From Schistosoma haematobium (taxonomy: Eukaryota > Platyhelminthes > Trematoda > Strigeidida > Schistosomatidae), in assembly GCF_000699445.3 (NCBI RefSeq), contig NC_067196.1, positions 31,392,616-31,456,615 on the forward strand: DNA of 64,000 bases, in the 5' to 3' direction. The notes under the pieces are model-generated. The model ran no database searches, had not been told where the DNA came from, and saw only the letters and a list, made by a program, of their open reading frames with translations. Positions within the stretch are counted from its first letter, which is position 1; each line of letters opens with the position of its first letter. Shown here in pieces: positions 27,101 through 36,071 of the stretch. The translations under genes were made by a program, and so were the position numbers.

Positions 27101-30100
27101 GAAGGAAGGAGTGTGAGTATATAATTGCGTTTTATTTCTGTAAATTTATTTTAGTGTTTTATATTTTAAGAAAAAAAAGCTATTCAATTTATTGTTTAAT
27201 CACAGAATCTTGGACACTTAAAACTAATACTTTTGTTTATTATGCAAATAAATCTTTTATATCCTTCACTGCCAACCTAATAATAATAATAAAATGTCGA
27301 GTAAAGTCTCTGTGATAATCAGTATATCTGGAATTCGTAAGTTTCTTGGTTTTTTTTTCTAATAACAGCATTTTCATCAAGAGATAGCTGCTTTTTCATT
27401 AAACTATATGCTTTTCTTGTATCTTTATTTTGACAGATATGGACAGCATATTTTCTTAATCATTCATTAACTATTTATTCATCTGGATTCCATAACTCAA
27501 TGTTCCATATTCTGTTTTCTCTTGACTTTCAAATTATCAAACTATACTGTAGAATAGATAGAATGTTGTGGAAACCAACACGCACATTTCGTCAGCTCGA
27601 TGTACGTGCATTTCAGAGTATATGACAGTTATGACTGATCAAAATTCAGTCAAAATATCAGCAACAGGATTATCGGAATCATCACTAATTGAATTACACT
27701 TTAAGATTAGTTTAAGATTATTCGTTGTGACGCAACATATTTTTCCTAATATGTTAGAAGCTCATTTATTTTAAAATGTAAAAATTATTAGTGAATTAAA
27801 TTAGGTATACTGAAGCTTATAGTAAATCATTCCTTTAGCTGTATTAAGATGTTCAACAACATTTCATCTCATTACCTTCTCCGTCTTCTGTGAATGTGGA
27901 AGCCTCAATTTCTATGTACGGATACATTATAACCATCTGCGTCTTTTTGTTATCGATAATTATCAATATATGGATCACATTAGATTTTTCTCTTCATTTA
28001 CTCCTTTGCTAATTTCATCGCTATTATTTCTGTCATTAAAACTCAAATCATCTGTTATTATTTTCTCATTGTTCTTATCCAGGTCAAACCGTCAGTTGTA
28101 AATTTAAACTCTTGTTTTACTTACATAATTAAAGTACCTGCACATATCGTTAGTGTACTTGAAAAGAAACAAACAGATAAATGTCATGTCTATGTTTGGA
28201 CTGGAGGTAAATCTTCATCTGAAGATAAAGAGTTGGCTATTCGTTTAAGCGAGAAAATGTTCAGTTGGGTATGTTCATTCCCGCTTTTGTAACTATATAT
28301 TGATAGTGGCAAACTGGGAAATTAATTATTTTTATGTTCCAGTTGTTATGTTTTTTTTAATTATTTCTGAATCAGCTATGTAAATTCTTTTATTATAGAC
28401 CAAATTAAGTTTAAATTTTTCACTTCTTGAAATCATTACCATGAAATATTGTTGATTAATACGTTGATATCCGTCAAAATAACCGTTTAAAATTCAAACG
28501 AAATGATATTTTCTCGTGTTCAAAAGATTATAGATAATAATACACTAAATCGTTGTCCGAATTGAATTCGGGTCTGTTAGTTTATCCATTTGATCTAATA
28601 ACTTTCAAGTCAACAGATATGATTCTTCCAGAATATTTTTGATATGCGGCCATTTATCCTCCGACAGTACATAACATTTCATTATATCTTAGCTCAGATT
28701 AAATTATGAGTAACTTCTGAGAGCGACTAATGGAATAATATTATACATATATTCTTATTGTATAACTATTGAGTAACTACGTTATGTATATTTATATTCC
28801 TATTATTATAAGCTTTATTTTGACCTATTATGACTATTTGACTATTATGGTACGATTTACTATTCTTAAATTTGAATCGGTTTAGTGATTGCAGTCTCCC
28901 ACAATCACAGTAACTTTTTGGCTTGATGTTGTACAAATGTTATTTTCTATTTTATGGCATGATGTTGTCTGGTTGGCTTGTATGTAAACCAGGTATGTTT
29001 GAAATAAGTGATTCATGTAGTGGAATCTGGTATTGGCGTTGTGGATTCAACAGGCAAGGGTAGGCAGGAGAAAGGACCAATAAGGACTCTAGGGTGCTCA
29101 CACCGTTCAATAGGTGATTGTTTTGACACAGTGCTGAGATTGTCTAAATCGTATTCTGATTGGCGAATAAATCACGTGTTAATTGGTCGGGCAAAAGTCA
29201 CAACGCATTTACACTCTTTCTATGAAATCATTTGAATCTCTGATCGATAACTCCTAACCAATGTTGAATTAACGATGGGAATGTATTTTAATTGAATAAT
29301 TTGATTTCCTCCTTTCAAAGCCTGGTGTTTCGCTCTTGATACAAAAATTATGCTATATTGTAACTAAACTCATGTCTGCTGTTCATTTAGATGTAATGAT
29401 TAGCTCCCATTCATCTTAACACTCGAAGTGTTTTGACATTGTTTCTTGCGTAATTGATTTAATATATGAATTTCAATATTAAACAGGTCTTTTTTCCATC
29501 GAGAAATAAACAACCTGTTATGAAATTCCGTTTGCAACTTTTCGTCTATGTCATTAAGCATCACGGATGTCCATAGACATTTTTTTCCACAAAAATACGT
29601 GTTTGTTAAATGGTTAAAATAAATACGATTCACAGAAAAGGTTATCCCAATTTTTATTCAGTTAATAAAATAAGCGAGCCTTTCACACTGATCATATTTT
29701 AAATACTAATAGATAAAATAAGAATCTTATTTATTTGCCTTAGTCTTTATTTATATTAATACACATATAGTCATTGTTTAACCATGTTGTCATCACTATA
29801 ATGTACATTGACTGTTTTTCTATGCTAACACCTACTCATCACAAATTTTTTTGAAAAATAAATGGATTTATTGTTAATCAATATAGGAACGAAAAAAAAG
29901 TTGACGCATTCTTTTGTACCACATTTTTTGTTACAAAGTAAGGTAGTCACTTTTATTATTATGTTCTCATTTATATTTACCATTACAAAAATTAGTCGGT
30001 TTTTATCGATCGAAGTATTAATGAACTTAAACTGGATGTGTATAAACTCTGAATGATCAATCATGAATATAATCTAGTCAAATGTATCGTTTGTTTTTGT

Positions 30101-30133
30101 TGTCAACAGACGAGAATGTGATGAAATTTTTAA

Positions 30134-30186
<53 letters not shown>

Positions 30187-30887
30187 CCTCTCTGATTGTG
30201 TAATGTAATGAAATTGATGTTTGCATAAGATTTTAACTATTAATACAATGATAATTTGTTATGGTTTATTGATTATGCTAATGAATTCACCATAGTTGGT
30301 ATGTAAATCACTTGATGATAATTTACTTGCATAATTGAAGATTAATCTATCCACAATTAATTCATTATGACCAATAAAATTTTCAGTCATTGAACTTGTG
30401 AATGTTTTTCCTTCAGTTGTGTTTAATAATTTGAGTGGTTTAATTGGTTTTGTTTTTCTTTAATGAACATGGGTGTTAAAAATATAAGATTTTTGTGTTA
30501 ATTAATCACGTGAAATTGGTCGGACTAATTATTTGTAGATTAAACTACAGAACTATCGAACACTTTTTGACTTAAGAATTTGGTAATTGCAATCGGTATC
30601 ATATTTCACTAGAAATATGAAGTTGACAGTCATCAAATGAATTCGGGCTCGTGATCACCTCTCAGTGTCGTTAAGCAAATGTGTCGCTAATTCCGTCAGA
30701 CTGTGAATCCTGCAGACGGCTGAGGCAAATGGTATTCGGATCAAAAAGCCAGAGCTTTACATCCGAAAGAAATACGTTCAGCCGCTCTTTTTACTCTGAT
30801 CAACTTCGGAGCCAACTAGTTAATAATATGGCGACGTAATTTGTTTAATGTTCCTTTTTATGTCCCAAACTTATGTACACATCTTAC

Positions 30888-30935
<48 letters not shown>

Positions 30936-33900
30936 ACCTACTAACCTTTGAGAAATTTATTTAGCATCCAATCCTATCTACTATATCTGATCTAATTCAT
31001 ATTATTATACATATTACGTAATTTCTGATTTGTAATTACATTATTCTCTCTCTCTCATCCCACCTCATGTTGACCATATTTATTCTGATCATTTATCTCA
31101 CAATTTCATTTCACTCATAAACTGATTGAAGTTAACACTTCATATTAGTCATCCCAACATTTCATTTGACTTTATATTACAAACAATCCTTAATTCACAT
31201 GTTACAATTTTAAAAGATTTACTTACTTACGCCTGGATGTCGAGTATCTTGCGTAGACAGCTATTTATAAATACTTGCACCTTCTTGATGATGGTTGTAG
31301 TAGTTCTCCAAGTTTTAGCTCCGTACAGTAGAACTGCCTTGACGTTTGTATTGAAGATTCTCACTTTGATATTGGTTGACAGTTGTTTTGAGTTCCATAT
31401 GTTCTTCAATTGTAGGAATGCGACCCTTGCTTTGCCAGTCCTCGCCTTTACATCTGCATCTGATCCTCCTTGTTCATCGATGATGCTTCCCAGGTATGTG
31501 AAGGATTCTACATGTTCCAGAGTTTCGCCATCAAGTGTGATTGGATTGCTGTTCTCCGCTTTGAATTTGAGGACCTTGGTTTTCCCTTTGTGTATGCTGA
31601 GGCCTACTGATGCAGAGACCGCTGCTACACTAGCTGTCTTTATCTGCATCTGTTCGTGTGTATGCGATAGGAGAGCTAGGTCATCTGCGAAGTCCAAATC
31701 GTCTAATTGATTTTGAGCTGTCCATTGTATTCCGTGTTTTCCTTCAGATGTCGAGGTCCTCATAATCCAGTCGATCACCAGAGGAAAAAGGAAGGGAGAG
31801 AGTAAACAGCCTTGTCTGACTCCGGTCGTTACTTGGAATGCATCTGTCAGCTGTCCTCCATGCACTACTTTGCACTGTAGTCCGTCGTATGAGTTCCGGA
31901 TAATATTGACAATCTTCTCAGGAACTCCGTAGTGTCGAAGAAGTTTCCATAACGTTCTCCTATCTACCCTGTCAAATGCCTTTTCATAATCGATGAAGTT
32001 GATGTACAGTGACGAATTCCACTCAACTGATTGTTCGACGATGATCCGTAGTGTCGCGATTTGGTCTGTGCACGACCGATCCTTACGGAATCCAGCTTGT
32101 TGATCTCGGAGTTGGGCGTCTACTGCATCTTTCATCCGGTTCAGCAACACTCTGTTGAAGACCTTCCCTGGTATTGACAGTAGTGTGATGCCTCTGTAGT
32201 TTTCGCATTTGCTCAGATCTCCTTTTTTTGGAATCTTGATGAGGTGTCCTTCTTTTCAGTTCATCGGCACTTGCTCCTCTTCCCAAATCTTTATGAATAG
32301 AAGGTGAAACATGCTTGTAGTTACTTCGATGTCTGACTTCAGTGCTTCAGCTGGTATATTGTCGGGTCCTGCAACTTTCCTTCTCTTGATTTATCTGATG
32401 GCCATTCTGATTTCTTCCGTCGTTGGTGGATTGACATCTATAGGAAGATCTGTGTGCGCTGCTTCGATGTCCGGTGGATTCATTGGAGCCAGCCTATTCA
32501 GGAGTTCCTCGAAGTATTCTACCCATCTGTTACGCTGTTGTTGAATTTCAGTGATTGGCCTGCCTTCTTTGTCCTTGACCGGTCTCTATGCCTTAAATCT
32601 AGCCAATTTTATGGATTATTAATTTGGATTTATAATTGTAGAACCTGTTGAGAAATTATTGAAAAGAATATTGTTCGTTCATATAATTGTGTTTTAATAT
32701 AATGGGGATTTTTCAAGGAATAAAGTGAATCACCACCTCTTACTGAACCAACGTACATAATGTTCTGAGATGTTATGGAATTATATATTCCAATAGATTA
32801 TTGTAGCTGGTCATGAGCGATAGCTTTGGTGATTAAAAAATTAAAAATCCAACTATTTTGACTTATGTTTTCGTCACTGACTTCGATTTAGACTACCACC
32901 CATTAACGTTGTCTTTCACACGAATAGTGTGCTTTGGATTTCAGAACTGAATGTTTGATAGTTGTGTTAAATTCTCTCGTTTGATCAATATTATCCCGAT
33001 GGTCCATATGAAATTGAGGAGCCAGCTAATTAATGTTTTAAAAAAATAAAACTGATTAATAGCTAGTGCTTATACCACGGCAGTACTAAGTGTTTTTTAC
33101 TGCGTGGTAATCTTCCTGAAATAGTATACTATTTTCAGCGTAGACCAGTAAAACGTGTTGACAGTGAGATAGATGCAGTCGACTACGTCAGATAGTTATT
33201 ATCGCATTATATTGAATTGATGAAGGTTCGAAATATGAGACATCACGCTTACCGTCAGACTAAAGTATCCTTGACTCGATCCTTGTTAAGGTCATGCTTC
33301 GGCTCTACTGAGGAGTTTTAAACTATAATGAATTAAAAACGAAGAATATTTGAGCGAACAATTGTTTTCAATAACTTCATCATCAGGCTCTACAGTTATA
33401 AGTCCATAATTATAATATTTTACAAAGGCCAAAAATAAGGCATGTTTTAATGAGTTTGACAATGTTATGTGTTAAAAATGGTGAACGTTTGCATCTGTTA
33501 CGATATATATATATATACTTCAAAAAGAAAAAATTGTAATATTTGCAAATTAGAAAGGTCATTCAACAAAGGTCAGTAAATTGTTCAGTCACAATAAGAT
33601 AATAGTACTATTGCAAAATTGAAAATAATTTTGTCAACTGAGATAATAATAATATTGTTGTGTGAATATAATATGTAATAAGGGGGGCAGTTATCAAGGT
33701 AATTACGGTCAACAAATTGGGAATGATGGATATGAAGATTAACATATAGATAATGACAAATAATGATAATAAGGAAAATAAATAAAATAAAGGAAGGGGT
33801 AAGAGGTTTATAATATTCAGTCTAGGTATTCGGTGACCCAGTCGTAGGCCAGGGTAAACATAGAGGCTGATGATGAAGTTATTGAAAACAATTGTTCGCT

Positions 33901-36071
33901 CAAATATTCTTCGTTTTTGAATATTCTATGGGGATTTTTATAATGAATTAGTTGGTTAGCCCTCCTTAGTTCTCAATAGTTGTTCAACCGAAATCAATCC
34001 GTACTGAAGACTAACATTTTTTTCGCTAGTTTATTTGAAGCATATTCATTGACAAGATATCAATCATACCCAGAACTCATTCTATATTGATTCTTTTTAT
34101 TATTTGGTTTCTAGATTCCGACTGATTTCCATACTGTACCTGAAGGTTCTGAACCTCCTTTATTTTGGCAAGTGTTAGGTGGTCAGAAGAAATATGACAC
34201 ATCAGCAGACTTCCTTACTTACGGCCGACTCTTTCGTTTGTCTAATGAACAAGGTTATTTTTGTGCATCAGAAAAGTGTGCGGATTTTTGTCAAGATGAT
34301 CTTGCTCCAGACGATGTCATGCTGTTGGATACGGGATCTCAGGTTGGTTTGGCATTTATAGTTTGTATCTCATTATTAGTAGTCGACTGACAAGTATATA
34401 TTTTATTTTTGAAAATATATCATTGTTATGTGTCTATCTTTAACATTGTTCTTCTTTTCTCTATAAATCTGTTGAAATATGTCGCATTTTATCCGGCTTA
34501 AACTAACCATCCACAAGACAGCGAGTTTTATTAAACATTGGTGGTTGTTTTCATTCTCCCATTCTACTAGTTAGGAAATTTATATCTAAACCACTTTAGA
34601 GAATGTCTTTTAGGGATTTAGGCATATATATATTTGTAATTTATTGTAAGTTGTTAGTCGTCAGTGAAATAATTTATTATAATGGGGTTTTGTAGAGATT
34701 GTAGTGATTTTAATAGTTGCTGAGGTGTCCCGTACTAGGACGAAACAGCCGCCTAGTCCTCCCAGGTTTTCATTGGTAGTCTAGCTTACATCGACTCATC
34801 AATTGAACTATTAAAATAATTTATTGACTTTTTTCTAAATATGAGATAATGTTCATGAATAACACGGTAGGAAGATGGTGCAAAGCTTGAAATAATCGAC
34901 ATTAATAATTTAAATATCATGTTATCTGTCAAAGCTTTTAATTTCCAGTCACTTTTCTTCACTTCCTTCACCCTCTTTATTATCAAATGTTAATTTAATT
35001 TGGAGTTAATAAGCTTAAGATGTTTACGATTCGTTAAATTTAGGCGAATCATAAAATATCAGTTCAATATACAGTGACAGTTTTCTATGAAGGAAACTTT
35101 ATTTAGTATTTTTGTTATTCAATAAATAATTTATCATGTGCTTTTATTACCGATAATTACACTGAGCCAATAAATAAGCATATTGTTGAGTCGGCTTTCC
35201 AAGAACTGCAACGGAGCCTCCAGAGGCCCTAGAGGAGCCGAAGAGTCCTAGCCAATCAGAGCATGATGGAGCTTTCTAGAATGTCAACGTGGCGTGCTAC
35301 TATTGATCAGTAGCATAATATGTCTTTTAGCGGATAGGCTAAATTATGAGGTTGATTTAACAAATGTTAACATCCATAAATACCCGTGTTTTCTGTACAA
35401 AAAGGAACCTTGGAGTAAAGTATTTTCTCGCATACTTCGCGTCTTCTCTATTGTGTTCAGGTCGCTGATGGTTCTAGCTTGGGGGTTCCAAAACAGCCTA
35501 GGAGACGAATATAGCGTTCAATTCGCAAGACTTATCGCATATAGACAAGATTTATAGAATTGATAGTGTTCAAATATTGTTTCCTCGAACACATGTTACT
35601 CACTTCGAGCTATAAAAAGTAGGAAAAAGAAAGTTAACTGATTCGTCAGTATCTTGGATACGAGCCACACTCTAATTGTCAGGGCTTACGATACTACCCG
35701 GTTCCATAAAACAAAGTTGGTGGATCAAGGTTCTGACTTGAGACTTCTAATAACCGCTGATCTAGTTGATATAAAATTTTTGATTTGCTAAATTTATTCT
35801 CACATATTTTGACTTCCTCTAATTTTCTTCCTTTCCTGTATGTGTTAATGACATTCATTAGATATACCTTTGGTGGAGTAAACGTACATCAGACGTTGAA
35901 CAGAAATTATCTTTACAAGCTGCTAAACTTTATCAAAGTCATTTACGTCAGATGCAACCGGAACGACCAAGACAACTTAAGCTTACAGTGAAAAATGCTG
36001 AACCACATTTATTTCGACAGTGTTTTCATGGTTGGGGACCATATCGTGAACCAAAAGATTGGTCAGGTTAA
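12193..36071 (+). CDS. FLII: Flightless-1 homologue (LRR-gelsolin actin regulator), complete in 14 exons
   Basis: Exons: 12193-12612, 15052-15333, 16761-16889, 18596-18866, 19557-19822, 20927-21148, 21550-21944, 22818-23307, 23449-23763, 25207-25566, 26215-26604, 28083-28268, 34115-34342, 35862-36071. They total 4164 nt, frame kept throughout, 1387 aa (human about 1270). Residues 1 to about 430 are leucine-rich repeats (YLRGLDLSGINF at the start; LPSGIGKL-type repeats such as IPSGIGKLQDLEIFDASHNE). A basic linker (DPAARLRRLRRRR, about 457-469) follows, then gelsolin-like repeats from about 530: YYWIGSRSTKDKQ, AIHAVNLRNFLGAECRT, VYFWQGREASDLSWLQF, RLFRLSNEQGYF, and the conserved ending QCFHGWG. 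Flightless-1 binds and remodels actin and, in animals, acts as a nuclear-receptor coactivator. The start is the first ATG of the exon and matches the family N-terminus. Intron 6 uses a GC donor. Introns hold RTE, SINE and foldback elements. Confidence 0.95.
12700..12870 (+). repeat. Possible CR1-like LINE 3' UTR fragment
   Basis: The order TACTGCTACTACTTATTC, ATGATGTGGCAACT, then an AACTGACAGA end resembles, in degraded form, the 3' untranslated region read on the opposite strand at 58845-59070 and on this strand at 20440-20590. No coding part is seen. Confidence 0.35.
13120..13660 (-). mobile_element. CR1-like LINE 5' region, inverted fragment
   Basis: The reverse complement matches the 5' untranslated part of the LINE at about 3990-4360. 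Shared blocks include GAAAACTAAAAGCGAATGTC, AATGGTGCACAT, GATCCTGAAGGAA and TGCCCGTGCAGTA. Short frames here (13088-13299, both strands) are not genes. It lies in intron 1 of flightless-1. Confidence 0.65.
14840..14895 (+). repeat. SINE tail fragment
   Basis: ACACTAGTTGTCTAGTTGAC followed by ATTAATCTGTACTG resembles the tail of the 11245-11365 repeat (TTCCACTAGTTATCTGATTA, CAGTTAATCTG). It is short and degraded. Confidence 0.35.
17002..17023. repeat. (TTA)n microsatellite
   Basis: Seven TTA units in intron 3 of flightless-1. Confidence 0.9.
17425..17765 (-). mobile_element. tRNA-derived SINE with hammerhead core (reverse strand)
   Basis: Reading the - strand: a leader (AGTGGAGTTCAACCAGATCA), then a tRNA-like head (about 17610-17540) with an A-box-like GTGGTCTAATGGTTAAGCGC and a good B box, GGGTTCGAATCTCG. 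Next come a hammerhead core at 17513-17487 (CTGAGGAG, TCCCATACTAGGA stem, CGAGAC) and the tail CTAGCTTCAATTGACTCATG. The first ribozyme box fits the CUGANGAG consensus. The second has one change (GAGAC for GAAAC). The frames on both strands across this element are by-products. Intron 3 of flightless-1. Confidence 0.8.
17789..17928. repeat. Inverted repeat made of SINE ends (about 37-nt arms)
   Basis: The left arm (about 17789-17825, TTTTGTGGAGATTTTAGAAA) pairs with the right arm (about 17891-17928, TTTCTAAAACCTCCACAAAA). They enclose a + strand copy of the SINE tail (CTTCAATTAACTCATG). The neighbouring SINE (17425-17765) is in the opposite orientation, so the whole block is two partial copies head to head. 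Confidence 0.75.
19185..19470 (+). mobile_element. Degenerate tRNA-derived SINE
   Basis: Same order as the SINE at 17425-17765: GTGGAGTTCAATCA leader, GTGAAGCCGCTACTCACC, a tRNA-like head with CACTAGTCTAAAGGTTAAAC and a B-box-like GTGTTCGATTTC. A remnant of the hammerhead region follows (TGAAACGGGACAGC, CTAGTCCTTCC). Intron 4 of flightless-1. Confidence 0.6.
20040..20590 (+). mobile_element. CR1-like LINE 3' fragment
   Basis: At 20058-20153 one frame reads AVLFVVVYGRETWQ, then LEDIFRLLVFDHRCF before a stop. This matches the end of the LINE at 5640-5760 (VRAVLHYVCETWPL, VEDVRRLSVFDHRCL). It runs into a 3' untranslated part ending in ATGACTGACTGATT. Intron 5 of flightless-1. Confidence 0.6.
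21149..21549 (+). other. GC-AG intron (intron 6 of flightless-1)
   Basis: Exon 6 must end at GACGAG (21148) to join GATACTGG at 21550, giving IFDEDTGINPGVQMWELDQF, which is colinear with the family. The intron then starts GCATGTGAG. The nearest GT donor (21152) would create a stop at the junction. Confidence 0.75.
23870..24050 (+). repeat. LINE-derived GC-rich repeat fragment
   Basis: Contains GTTTTCTATGGGGTGGGG, GATGCCCAACCCTCCTCCTT and TCTAGAAGAGCTACAACCGG. It is clearly related to 44130-44245. It looks like untranslated LINE sequence and has no open frame. Intron 9 of flightless-1. Confidence 0.6.
24490..24620 (-). repeat. Possible reverse-transcriptase remnant
   Basis: On the - strand one frame reads FADDTIIKKHK near 24540-24510, like the FADD catalytic box of LINE reverse transcriptases. 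Flanking frames are broken. The evidence is a short motif only. Confidence 0.3.
25584..25609. repeat. (TA)n microsatellite directly after exon 10
   Basis: About 13 TA units beginning 17 nt after the exon 10 donor of flightless-1 (25567). Confidence 0.9.
28900..29290 (+). repeat. Dispersed repeat R1, copy 1
   Basis: The block TGGATTCAACAGGCAAGGGT, AGGACCAATAAGGACTCTAG corresponds to the reverse complement of 59850-60120 (GACTCAACTGGCTGGGC, GGGACCAATCGGGACTCTAG). The class is unknown; it could be an LTR or a SINE body. Intron 12 of flightless-1. Confidence 0.5.
30136..30183. repeat. (TA)n microsatellite
   Basis: A perfect TA run of about 48 nt in intron 12 of flightless-1. Confidence 0.95.
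30640..30888. repeat. GC-richer repeat-like block of unknown class
   Basis: A locally GC-rich block (GACGGCTGAGGCAAATGGTA, CGTTCAGCCGCTCTTTTTAC) inside AT-rich intron, directly followed by (ATT)n. It may be a retroposon with an ATT tail on the + strand. No second copy was found in this window. Confidence 0.3.
30889..30934. repeat. (ATT)n microsatellite
   Basis: About 15 perfect ATT units. Confidence 0.95.
31217..32600 (-). mobile_element. RTE-like (SR2-type) LINE, reverse transcriptase, 5' truncated
   Basis: Read on the - strand, about 307 codons are open (32150 to the stop near 31227). They show reverse transcriptase motifs: DQQAGFRKDRSCTDQI, FIDYEKAFDRVDR, GVRQGCLLSPFLF, the catalytic FADDLALLSH, and FTYLGSIIDEQGG. 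Upstream (32600-32151) the frame continues with in-frame stops and a shift (GPDNIPAEALKSDIE, then KIPKKGDLSKCENYRGITL). The endonuclease is missing. The ORF ends at DIQA, immediately followed by GTAAGTAAGTAA, which is the tail type of this family, so the usual C-terminal portion is deleted. It lies in intron 12 of flightless-1. Confidence 0.85.
33336..33938. mobile_element. Foldback element with 58-nt inverted arms and 12-nt flanking direct repeat
   Basis: The left arm 33335-33392 (AAAAACGAAGAATATTTGAG...) and right arm 33861-33918 are reverse complements with one mismatch. TATAATGAATTA occurs on both sides (33324-33335 and 33939-33950), as a target-site duplication would. The interior carries no ORF, contains a (TA)n run, and is related in inverted orientation to 52427-52780. 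Intron 12 of flightless-1. Confidence 0.7.
34680..34805 (+). mobile_element. SINE tail with near-intact hammerhead core
   Basis: GGGGTTTTGTAGAGATTGTA leads into CTGAGGTG (34720-34727), a TCCCGTACTAGGA stem, and an intact CGAAAC box (to 34746). The SINE tail follows (CCTCCCAGGTTTTCATTGG, CTAGCTTACATCGACTCATC). The first box differs from CUGANGAG at one base. Intron 13 of flightless-1. Confidence 0.7.
35184..35610 (+). repeat. Possible solo LTR
   Basis: A GC-richer segment starting TGTTGAGTCGGCTTTCC, with CCAATCAGAGCATG (CCAAT-like) near 35250, ATAAATACC (TATA-like) near 35376, and GC-rich sequence downstream. This is a layout like a U3-R-U5. I could not define both ends or a target duplication. 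The 87-codon frame at 35294-35557 shows no recognisable protein. Intron 13 of flightless-1. Confidence 0.35.

Noticed and set aside
30889..30934. (ATT)n as the 3' tail of the RTE-like element at 31217-32600
   Set aside because: That element ends in GTAAGTAAGTAA at about 31217, as do its relatives in the window. The ATT tract lies about 280 nt further and borders another block.
31126..31710. 194-codon + strand frame
   Set aside because: It is antisense to the RTE-like reverse transcriptase, whose motifs are clear on the - strand.
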